Positions 1 through 5,941 of a DNA stretch of 7,941 bases are shown here, in pieces. This DNA comes from CAYQEC01 sp964569015. Its GTDB lineage: Bacteria; Actinomycetota; Acidimicrobiia; Spongiisociales; UBA5794. Made by a program: the position numbers and the translations under genes. The notes under the pieces were generated by a model. That model saw only the letters and a list, made by a program, of their open reading frames with translations, did no database searches and was not told the origin of the DNA. The DNA is taken from NCBI GenBank assembly GCA_964569015.1, contig CAZMSN010000071.1, forward strand, positions 1 to 7,941, in the 5' to 3' direction. Position 1 is the stretch's first letter. Each line of letters opens with the position of its first letter.

Positions 1-48
1 CCGCGCCCTCTCCAGCCCGGCTCGCCGCGCCCTGAGTGGCATTCCCCG

Positions 49-77
49 TTGCCCCTGCCCTTCCTGAAAGGTAGGGT
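49..77 (+). promoter_or_regulatory. Putative promoter of the subtilase gene
   Basis: A -35-like TTGCCC (49-54, 4 of 6 matches to TTGACA) lies 17 bp before a TANNNT-type -10, TAGGGT (72-77). Transcription would start near 84, giving a leader of about 100 nt before the ATG at 187. The leader contains an AAGGAGG at 87-93 that no well-spaced ATG uses. Bases 1-48 hold nothing I can name. The match is by eye and one such pair is expected by chance every few hundred bases, so this is only a candidate. Confidence 0.35.
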
Positions 78-186
78 CGGCCGAGCAAGGAGGCCGAAGA
101 AGGAAGCGGCGGTGGAGTCCGGCTGTGAGGACACCCGAGCGGGTGCAGCGGATCCACCACGACATCACGGAGAGGGAGGGGACTCA

Positions 187-3100
187 ATGTCTCGAAGACT
201 GTGGATCCTGCTGAGCGTCCTGGCGCTCGCGCTTGCAGTAGTTGCCCCGATCGGGGCGGCCGGCGCGGCCCAAGATGGCTCGGCAGGACTGATCGACGTC
301 GACAAGGTCGTCGAGGAAAGCCCGACCGGTAGCTACATCGTCGTGATGACTGCCGATCCGCTCGTGGTGACAGAGGGCTCGGACAACCTCGACACGAGCG
401 CAGCCCGGCGCCAGGCAGACGAGCTCGAAGAGAGCCACGACCAGGCACTCGAGGATGCCGGAATCGCCGCGTCGGACAAAGTCCAGGACTACACGAACGC
501 CGTCAACGGTTTCTCTGCGATCGTGTCGCACGAGGAAGCGGAAAAGCTGGCAGCGCTCCCTGAGGTCGCCCTGGTCCTGCCCGACGAGCTGCGCCAGATC
601 GAGACCGATTCGAGCCCGGACTACCTCGGGCTGGATGGGCGGCACGAAGCCTGGCAGACGGGACTGGACGGCAGTGGCGTCGTGGTCGGCATCATCGACA
701 CCGGCATCTGGCCGGAGCACCCCAGCTTCGCCGACGACGGCAGCTACCCGGAGCCACCGGTCACGGTCGATGCCTGCGACTTCGGAAACACCGACCACAA
801 CCCGAACGATGCTCCGTTCGAGTGCAACAACAAGCTCATCGGCGCCCGTCAGATGCTCGACACTTACCGGGCCCTGATCGGTGCCGAAGACGAAGAGTTC
901 GACTCCGCCCGGGATGACAGCGGGCACGGCACCCACACCGCCTCCACGACGGCCGGGAACGCCGGCGTCGAGGCCACCGTCCTCGGCAACGAGGTGGGCA
1001 CGATCTCGGGTATCGCACCCCGGGCCCACGTCGTCGCCTACAAGGCCCTCGGTGACCTCGGCGGGTTCACCTCCGATCTCATGTCGGCAATCGATCAGGC
1101 CGTGTACGACGGCGTCGACGTGATCAACTACTCGATCGGCGGTGGGGCGAGCCTCATCAGTGGCGACGACATCTCGTTCCTGTATGCAGCCGATGCCGGC
1201 GTGTTCGTGGCGACCTCCGCCGGGAACAGCGGCCCCGGCTCGGGAACGGTCGGCGGCCCCGGCACCGTGCCGTGGATCACCACCGTCGGCGCCAACACTC
1301 AGCCTCGGTTCTTCGAGGGCGAGATCACGCTCGGCAACGCCAAAGACAACCAAGCCCGGCCTCGCTGGCCCCATTTCAGCTGGTGGGGTTTCGGCGGCTG
1401 GTGGAGCGGCTGGTGGTGGCCACCTCACCCGCCTGCCGATGACGGGATCATCGGTGCCTCCATCACCAACGGAACCGATGAGCTACCGCTCGTCGATGCC
1501 GAGTTCGCCGGAGGCGATCTGTGCCTGGAGGGCACCCTCGATCCGGCCGTGGTGAGCGGCGCCATCGTGCTGTGCCGGCGTGGCGCCAACGCCCGTGTCG
1601 GCAAGAGCCTGGCAGTCGCCGAAGCCGGCGGCGCAGGCATGATCCTGTACAACAACGACGACACCGACAACCTGTACAGCGACACGCACCACGTGCCGTC
1701 GGTGCACGTCGACTACACGGAAGGGATCGAGATCAAGGAGTACATCGCCACCGATGATGCTCCCACGGCGAAGATCACGACCGGCGACGTCGGCGTCTGG
1801 GAATCGGCGCCGTCGATGACAGGCTTCTCGTCACGAGGTCCGAACTCGGTGGCGGGCGACATCATCAAGCCGGACGTCACCGCTCCCGGACTCCAGATCC
1901 TCGCCGGCGGCTCGCCGTTCGTCGACGCGGGAGAGGTCACCGGGGAGCTGTTCCAGGCGATCGCGGGAACCTCGATGTCGAGCCCCCACGTCGCCGGGCT
2001 GTTCGCGCTGCTCAAGCAGGCACACCCGGACTGGTCTGCGGCGATGGCGCGTTCGGCGCTCATGACCACCGCCGACCAGGACGTGGTCGACAACGATCGG
2101 GTCAGCCAAGCCGACCCGTTCGCCATGGGCTCCGGCCAGGTAGATCCGGGACGGCCGTCGAAGAAGGGCTCGTCGTTCCAGCCGGGCCTCGTCTACGACG
2201 CCGGCTACTACGAGTACCTCGGCTTCCTGTGTGACGCCGAGCCGTCGGTGTTCGGCGACCCCACCGGCACGTGCGCCTGGCTGGAAGAGAACGGGATCCC
2301 GACCGATGCCAGCGATCTGAACTACCCGTCGATCGGCGTTGCCGAGCTGGCGGGTTCCCAGACCGTGACGCGCACGGTGACGAGCGTTGCCGAAGAGAGC
2401 TATCCCCGCCGCTACTGGGCGCAAGTGGATGCTCCCGACGGCTTCGACGTCGTCGTGTCACCGTCGTCGTTCTCGCTCAGCTCGGGTGAGTCGGCCACCT
2501 ACGAGGTGACGATCACCAACAACGGCGGTGGCGATATCGGCGAGTGGGCATTCGGGTCGCTGACCTGGAGGTCGGGCAAGTACCTGGTGTACAGCCCGAT
2601 CGCGGTGAACGCCGCCCTCTTCGACGCTCCCGACGAGCTGACGCTCGCCGGAGCGGACGGAGCGGTCACCTTCGACGTGTCGTTCGGCTACACCGGCGAC
2701 TACGCGGCGTCGGCACATGGGCTCGAGGCCGCAATCGTCGAGAACCGCGACGTGGTGCAAGATCCGGATTCGACCTTCGATCCGACCGACGGGTACTCAC
2801 AACTGCACGAATTCGATCTGAGCGGAGATGCGTTCTTCCGGATCGCCATTCCGGAGGGCGCCACCGACGATCCCGACGCCGATCTGGACGTCTTCGTGTA
2901 CGACCCGACCGGGGAGCAGGTCGCATCCAGCACCAAGGGCGGCACCGACGAGCAGGTCGACATCCTGTCGCCGATGGACGGCATTTGGCAGGTCTACGTG
3001 CACGGCTGGGCGGCGCCCGGCGACGGCACCAACTACGACCTGTCCGCCTGGATCATCTCCGCCACCCCGGGCGGGAGCCTGTCGCTCGACAGCGCCCCGA

Positions 3101-3243
3101 CCGCGGCGACGCTGGCGAGCAGCGAGCCGATCGAGATCAGCTGGAGCGGGCTCGCTGCGGCGACGCAGTATCTCGGAGCCGTGGCACACACGGGCCCGGA
3201 CGGGTTGATGGGATTGACGCTGGTCGGCGTCACGACCGAGTAG
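187..3243 (+). CDS. Secreted S8 subtilisin-like serine protease with PA domain, Fn3-like and PPC-like C-terminal domains
   Basis: Exported protein-degrading endopeptidase of 1018 residues. In order: Sec signal peptide (1-28, AAGAA before the likely cut), I9-type propeptide (about 49-137), and an S8 catalytic domain with Asp171 (IIDTGIW), His247 (SGHGTHTAST), oxyanion Asn347 (SAGNSGPG) and Ser596 (GTSMSSPHVAG), so all key residues are present. A PA domain (about 418-529) is inserted between Asn347 and Ser596, as in plant cucumisin-type subtilases. The plant-like motif GSGQVDP...PGLVYD (648-671) and a Fn3-like domain starting LNYPSI (711-807) agree. A PPC-like beta domain follows (about 824-958, DLDVFVYDPTGE at 899-910), then a tail of about 60 residues. 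No LPXTG or C-terminal membrane anchor is seen, so it is probably released. Oddity: residues 394-411 carry 8 Trp. ATG 187 was chosen for its GGAGAGGGAGGGG (169-181). An in-frame GTG at 112 with AAGGA (100-104) is an alternative adding 25 residues. Substrate unknown. Confidence 0.95.
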   Translation: MSRRLWILLSVLALALAVVAPIGAAGAAQDGSAGLIDVDKVVEESPTGSYIVVMTADPLVVTEGSDNLDTSAARRQADELEESHDQALEDAGIAASDKVQDYTNAVNGFSAIVSHEEAEKLAALPEVALVLPDELRQIETDSSPDYLGLDGRHEAWQTGLDGSGVVVGIIDTGIWPEHPSFADDGSYPEPPVTVDACDFGNTDHNPNDAPFECNNKLIGARQMLDTYRALIGAEDEEFDSARDDSGHGTHTASTTAGNAGVEATVLGNEVGTISGIAPRAHVVAYKALGDLGGFTSDLMSAIDQAVYDGVDVINYSIGGGASLISGDDISFLYAADAGVFVATSAGNSGPGSGTVGGPGTVPWITTVGANTQPRFFEGEITLGNAKDNQARPRWPHFSWWGFGGWWSGWWWPPHPPADDGIIGASITNGTDELPLVDAEFAGGDLCLEGTLDPAVVSGAIVLCRRGANARVGKSLAVAEAGGAGMILYNNDDTDNLYSDTHHVPSVHVDYTEGIEIKEYIATDDAPTAKITTGDVGVWESAPSMTGFSSRGPNSVAGDIIKPDVTAPGLQILAGGSPFVDAGEVTGELFQAIAGTSMSSPHVAGLFALLKQAHPDWSAAMARSALMTTADQDVVDNDRVSQADPFAMGSGQVDPGRPSKKGSSFQPGLVYDAGYYEYLGFLCDAEPSVFGDPTGTCAWLEENGIPTDASDLNYPSIGVAELAGSQTVTRTVTSVAEESYPRRYWAQVDAPDGFDVVVSPSSFSLSSGESATYEVTITNNGGGDIGEWAFGSLTWRSGKYLVYSPIAVNAALFDAPDELTLAGADGAVTFDVSFGYTGDYAASAHGLEAAIVENRDVVQDPDSTFDPTDGYSQLHEFDLSGDAFFRIAIPEGATDDPDADLDVFVYDPTGEQVASSTKGGTDEQVDILSPMDGIWQVYVHGWAAPGDGTNYDLSAWIISATPGGSLSLDSAPTAATLASSEPIEISWSGLAAATQYLGAVAHTGPDGLMGLTLVGVTTE
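1366..1419 (+). repeat. Trp-rich coding insert with repeated GCTGGTGG units
   Basis: Within the subtilase gene, the octamer GCTGGTGG occurs three times, at 1379-1386, 1397-1404 and 1409-1416. The last two belong to a 10-bp direct repeat CGGCTGGTGG with a 12-bp period (1395-1404, 1407-1416). In frame the units encode Trp-Trp pairs separated by Gly and Ser, giving W394, W399, W400, W405, W406, W409, W410 and W411. A Pro/His-rich stretch (412-416) then leads into the PA domain. The period is a multiple of three, so copies could expand or shrink without breaking the frame. Confidence 0.75.
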
Positions 3244-3264
3244 ACCCACCGGCCATGACGTGAC

Positions 3265-3291
3265 GAGGGGCGCCCCGACGGGGCGCCCCTC
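3265..3291. terminator. Bidirectional hairpin terminator between convergent genes
   Basis: GAGGGGCGCCCC (3265-3276), loop GAC, then GGGGCGCCCCTC (3280-3291): a perfect 12-bp GC-rich stem with a 3-nt loop. It begins 22 nt after the subtilase stop and lies 33 nt beyond the stop of the convergent lipoprotein, so it is placed to end both transcripts. Neither side has a run of T, which is usual for high-GC actinobacteria, where such stems may act without a U-tract. The arm itself contains the palindrome GGGGCGCCCC. Confidence 0.75.
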
Positions 3292-3323
3292 TCGCGTGAC
3301 GGGAGGGTCCGCGGCCGGCTCGA

Positions 3324-3884
3324 TCAGGAGGATTCGCAGAGGAACGGCTGACGGAAACCGCCGCTGTGGTAGCGATAGGCGGTCCCTTGCGCCTCGAGCA
3401 CGATCAGCGAGCCGTCTTCGAGCACCTGGGCGTAGTTCATCCCCGGTTCCGGACAGCCCAGGCTGGCATCGTTCCACACCGTGACCTCGGCGGAGACGAC
3501 GGCGATGTTCGACGCATCGATGCCGAGCCGCTGGGCGAGATCGGCGACGGCGATATCGATGTAGGGCTGCAGTCCGGGGTCGATGGTGCCGGGCTCCTCA
3601 GGTCCCGGCACGGTGGTCTCGGGAACGTCCTTCTCGTCTTCGGGGGTGATCAAGGGGGTGTCCTCTCCAATCGACGGGTCGGTGTCGGCCGGCTCCTCCT
3701 CGCCGACGTCATCGGTGCCGGGCTCCAGTTCTCCGCCACCGTCACCGGCAGGGTCAGCCCCCTGCATGCCTGCGACGGTCGACGAGGTCGAGGCCGTCGT
3801 GACCGCGTCGCCGGCGCCGGCGTCGTCTCCGCACGCCGCACCGAGGAGCGTCATCAATACGACCAGGATGATCCACTTGCGCAT
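3324..3884 (-). CDS. Lipoprotein with acidic low-complexity linker and conserved GCPEPG-type C-terminal domain
   Basis: Predicted 186-residue lipoprotein of unknown function. The signal peptide is MRKWIILVVLMTLLGAAC with lipidated Cys18; G at -3 of the lipobox is slightly unusual but L14, A16 and A17 fit. Residues 19 to about 105 are a flexible linker rich in Gly, Asp, Glu, Thr and Pro. Residues 107-186 form a compact domain starting YIDIAVADLAQRLGID, with the core LGCPEPGMNYAQV around Cys144, a LIVLEAQGTAYRYHSGG strand pair, and a second Cys183 near the end. Cys144 and Cys183 could form a disulfide. Similar short domains with a W.D.SLGCP.PG motif occur in exported proteins of several bacterial phyla, without known function as far as I recall. 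The start at 3884 is preferred over an upstream in-frame codon because GAGAAGGGG lies 7 nt before it and the signal peptide then begins properly. It is the downstream partner of the methyltransferase gene, 68 nt away. Confidence 0.85.
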   Translation of the reverse strand: MRKWIILVVLMTLLGAACGDDAGAGDAVTTASTSSTVAGMQGADPAGDGGGELEPGTDDVGEEEPADTDPSIGEDTPLITPEDEKDVPETTVPGPEEPGTIDPGLQPYIDIAVADLAQRLGIDASNIAVVSAEVTVWNDASLGCPEPGMNYAQVLEDGSLIVLEAQGTAYRYHSGGFRQPFLCESS

Positions 3885-3952
3885 GCTGGGGCCCCTTCTC
3901 GAGTCGTCCACGATAGGACGCCCGGAGACGCTACTCGGGTTCCGGAGCGCGG
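3885..3952 (-). promoter_or_regulatory. Methyltransferase-lipoprotein gap with a weak -10 candidate
   Basis: This 68-bp gap on the minus strand contains TATCGT (plus-strand 3910-3915), a TANNNT-type -10 that would start a transcript about 20 nt before the lipoprotein ATG. No convincing -35 lies 16-18 bp upstream and no strong hairpin is seen. The lipoprotein may therefore be both cotranscribed with the methyltransferase gene and weakly transcribed on its own. The gap also holds the GAGAAGGGG ribosome binding site of the lipoprotein. Confidence 0.2.
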
Positions 3953-5017
3953 TCAGACGCGGGCGATCAGGACCCGGAAGTCGCCGAGGCCGCGGGGATG
4001 GAGCAGGGTCTCGGCGGCAATACGCTCCTCGTGGGCCTCGACCCGACCCGTGGTGTCGCCGGCGCGGGCGAGCTCCTCCTCCCGCGAGCGCATCGCTGCA
4101 ATGGCGTCACGGAGACCCCACTCGGCGAGGAAGTCGTCTTGGCGCATCAGCCTGACCGCCGCTCCCGCATCCTCGGCGGCATGGCGCATCGCGTCGAAAT
4201 CGACGTCGACCGTGATGTCGGTGGCCCCCGGCTCCAGGAGCGGGTCAGGCCCGAGATGGTGGGATCGATAGGTGCGCAGCGTTCCTTCCGCCCGGCGCGA
4301 CACCAAGTCGCCGGAGGAACCGCCGTAGTCGATCACAACGAGCGTGCCCGTGCTGAGACGGGAGACCATGTCGCGTACCCAGTCGGCTGCGGCCCCCTGC
4401 ACCTCGACGCGGCCGCCTGCATGCACACCGATGCCGTAGCGCTCCGCCCACTCGACGGCGTGTGAGCGGGGACGCACCGGCACCAGCGCCAGCTCGTCGG
4501 CGACGACAGCGACGTGCAGCTCGGCCCACCCCTGCTCCTCCCGCTGCACCAGCGCCACCGGGAGGTTGTCGAGCAGCTCGTTGGCGATCACCACGCCACA
4601 CATCGGCGCCGGCACGGCATCGGACGACGCGACCACTCGAGCCTCCGGCACTATCTCCGCCAGGGTGCGACGCGCCGCCGATGAGGCCTCGACCGCCCAC
4701 ACGACCGGAGGAGCCTCGAACCCGCACTCGTCGAGCAGCGAGCGCAGCAGCGATCCCGACCCGGCCCCCGCCTCGACGAGCGCGACGTCCCCCGGAGTGA
4801 GGCGTGCTTGCTCGGCGGCGACGAAGCGGCCGAGGATTCTGCCGAACCAGCTACTCACCTCGGGGCTGGTGAGGAAGTCGCCGACGGTGACACTCCGCAG
4901 CGGGCCGGTGGCGAAGAAGCCGCCGTGCGGGTCGTACAGGCACATGCCCATGTACTCGTCGAAGGGCATCGGTCCGCACGCGACGATCCGCTCCCGGATC
5001 CGCCGGGCCAGCGTCAT
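3953..5017 (-). CDS. SAM-dependent methyltransferase, MidA/NDUFAF7 (DUF185) family
   Basis: Predicted cytosolic class I methyltransferase of 354 residues, a normal family length. The N-terminal GPMPFDEYMGMCLYDPHGGFF (15-35) is the family hallmark. The SAM-binding loop is VEAGAGSGSL (81-90), followed by the acidic E110 after the second strand (VWAVEAS). NELLDNLPV (146-154) and VVIDYGG (227-233) are further conserved blocks. LRTYRSHHLGPDPLLEPGATDITVDVDF (247-274) holds the family's closing motif, with its R-Y-H and D-T-D-F residues. The eukaryotic relative methylates an arginine of the NDUFS2 subunit of respiratory complex I; the bacterial substrate is not established and no complex I gene is nearby. 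The ATG at 5017 was chosen because GAGGGGC lies 5-6 nt upstream and the family N-terminus starts right there. The longer in-frame extension to 5329 overlaps the divergent kinase gene and has no family similarity. Confidence 0.92.
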   Translation of the reverse strand: MTLARRIRERIVACGPMPFDEYMGMCLYDPHGGFFATGPLRSVTVGDFLTSPEVSSWFGRILGRFVAAEQARLTPGDVALVEAGAGSGSLLRSLLDECGFEAPPVVWAVEASSAARRTLAEIVPEARVVASSDAVPAPMCGVVIANELLDNLPVALVQREEQGWAELHVAVVADELALVPVRPRSHAVEWAERYGIGVHAGGRVEVQGAAADWVRDMVSRLSTGTLVVIDYGGSSGDLVSRRAEGTLRTYRSHHLGPDPLLEPGATDITVDVDFDAMRHAAEDAGAAVRLMRQDDFLAEWGLRDAIAAMRSREEELARAGDTTGRVEAHEERIAAETLLHPRGLGDFRVLIARV

Positions 5018-5027
5018 GGCTGCCCCT

Positions 5028-5049
5028 CGGGCGCGATAGCGGGCGCGAT
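5028..5049. repeat. 10-bp direct repeat in the methyltransferase leader
   Basis: CGGGCGCGAT occurs at 5028-5037 and again at 5040-5049, a 12-bp period. The proximal copy touches the minus-strand ribosome binding site (GCCCCT on the plus strand, 5022-5027), and both copies lie between the candidate -10 at 5085-5090 and the ATG. A protein or RNA-level operator is possible. In DNA this GC-rich, a chance repeat is also possible. Confidence 0.4.
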
Positions 5050-5084
5050 CGAGACCTCGGGCTCGACAGGCAGCATCACAGCGA

Positions 5085-5090
5085 AGTGTA
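5085..5090 (-). promoter_or_regulatory. Putative -10 element of the methyltransferase gene
   Basis: Read on the minus strand this is TACACT, a good TANNNT-type -10. It would place the start of transcription near 5078 and give a leader of about 60 nt. No -35 is recognisable in the GC-rich stretch upstream (about 5107-5114), so the assignment rests on the -10 and its position in a divergent intergenic region. Confidence 0.3.
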
Positions 5091-5150
5091 CGCCTGGGGA
5101 CGGCGCCGGGGCCCGGCGTGCCGGAGCCGACTCCCGAGAGCGGCGCATAG

Positions 5151-5179
5151 GCGACAATCCGCACCGCGGCGTTTAGTCT
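5151..5179 (+). promoter_or_regulatory. Putative promoter of the kinase gene
   Basis: GCGACA (5151-5156, 4 of 6 to TTGACA) and TAGTCT (5174-5179, TANNNT) are separated by exactly 17 bp. The start of transcription would be near 5186, about 20 nt before the ATG at 5208, leaving room for the AAGGA ribosome binding site (5196-5200). It faces away from the methyltransferase promoter candidate about 60 bp away, so the two may share regulation. Confidence 0.4.
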
Positions 5180-5207
5180 CGGGAAGCTCGCTCTCAAGGA
5201 AACGCCA

Positions 5208-5897
5208 ATGGTGACGGACGACAGATCTCCACGGGATCGAGTCATCTCCCGCCTCGTCGGCCTCATCGCGAGGAGGGCGGGAATAGAGCCGTTGCGGGTC
5301 GGTGTCGACGGGGTCGATGGCGCCGGCAAGACCCGGTTTACCGACGAGCTGGTCGAGCCGCTGACGGAAGCGGGCGTGACCGTGCTCCGAGCCTCGATCG
5401 ACGGGTTCCACCACCCGGCTCGAATCCGGCACCGGCGGATCGCCGAAGACCCCGCCCACAGCTACTACGAGGACTCCTTCGACTACCCGGCACTGCGCCG
5501 GTCGCTCCTCGACCCGCTCGGGCCCGACGGAAACCGGCAGGTGCACACCCGAGTGTTCGATTATCGTCACGATGCCCACATCGACGAGGCCCCTCGAGTC
5601 GTCCCCGTCGACACCGTCCTGCTGTTCGACGGTGTCTTCCTGCTACGGCCGGAGCTGCGGGGGTGTTGGGATCTCACCGTATTCCTGGCCGTGAGGGTCG
5701 GGACGGCGCTCGAGCGTGCGCTCGATCGGGACGAGGCACGCTTCGGATCGTCCGAAGACACCGCCCGCAAGTACCGCCGCCGCTACATCCCGGGGCAAGA
5801 GCTCTATCTCAGAATGGCCCGGCCCGAGGAGCACGCCGACGTTGTGATCGACAACGACAACCTCGCCGCGCCGCGCATCGTGCGCTTCCCGGAGTAG
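5208..5897 (+). CDS. Uridine kinase-like P-loop kinase (PRK/UK family)
   Basis: Predicted cytosolic ATP-dependent small-molecule kinase of 229 residues. The Walker A loop is GVDGAGKT (35-42), preceded by the strand PLRVGVDG. SIDGFHHP (64-70) matches the acceptor-binding DxFH region of uridine kinases and phosphoribulokinases. HSYYEDSFDYPAL (84-96) and the strand VLLFDGVFLLRPEL (137-150) are the next family blocks. RKYRRRYIPGQELYL (187-201) probably belongs to the lid region with phosphate-contacting arginines, and DVVIDNDN (211-218) closes the fold. Actinobacteria carry many such uridine-kinase-like proteins; whether uridine is the true acceptor cannot be told from sequence. The start has AAGGA 7 nt upstream. 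The gene is followed after 44 nt by the phosphodiesterase gene on the same strand and is divergent from the methyltransferase gene. Nucleoside or sugar kinase activity is an inference from the family. Confidence 0.88.
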   Translation: MVTDDRSPRDRVISRLVGLIARRAGIEPLRVGVDGVDGAGKTRFTDELVEPLTEAGVTVLRASIDGFHHPARIRHRRIAEDPAHSYYEDSFDYPALRRSLLDPLGPDGNRQVHTRVFDYRHDAHIDEAPRVVPVDTVLLFDGVFLLRPELRGCWDLTVFLAVRVGTALERALDRDEARFGSSEDTARKYRRRYIPGQELYLRMARPEEHADVVIDNDNLAAPRIVRFPE

Positions 5898-5926
5898 CCG
5901 CCGCGTAGGGAGAGACCACAGCTTGC

Positions 5927-5941
5927 TACCGTCGGCGCCTC
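5927..5941 (+). promoter_or_regulatory. Possible -10 for a leaderless phosphodiesterase transcript
   Basis: TACCGT (5927-5932, TANNNT) ends 9 nt before the ATG at 5942. That ATG has no Shine-Dalgarno within 15 nt; the purine-rich AGGGAGAG in this gap is about 28 nt away, too far to serve. A transcript starting at or a few bases before the ATG would fit the leaderless genes common in actinobacteria. The -35 region (about 5903-5909) shows no good match, so the gene may instead be read from the kinase promoter. Confidence 0.3.

Noticed and set aside
1..33. CCGCGCCCT repeated at 1-9 and 25-33
   Set aside because: Short, GC-only, and at the window edge; chance is likely and there is no further structure.
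1379..1416. Three exact copies of GCTGGTGG, the E. coli Chi sequence
   Set aside because: Chi is specific to enteric RecBCD; in a likely actinobacterium the octamer has no known role, and it is explained by repeated Trp-Trp codons.
184..1428. Long antisense reading frame of about 414 codons opposite the subtilase gene
   Set aside because: The translation is Arg/Gly/Val-rich with no family motif; long antisense frames are expected opposite GC-rich genes, and the plus-strand protein is unambiguous.
2544..3263. Overlapping plus-strand frame of about 239 codons inside the subtilase C-terminal region
   Set aside because: The product is Arg-rich low complexity, typical of a frame-shifted reading of GC-rich coding DNA; the subtilase frame stays intact through its stop.
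3277..3307. Alternative hairpin CCCTC (3287-3291) with GAGGG (3303-3307) suggesting an attenuator
   Set aside because: It lies after both stop codons and is far weaker than the 12-bp stem it would compete with.
5873..5885. GCGCA-TCG-TGCGC hairpin at the end of the kinase gene as an internal terminator
   Set aside because: Only a 5-bp stem within coding sequence; it is too weak to call a terminator.
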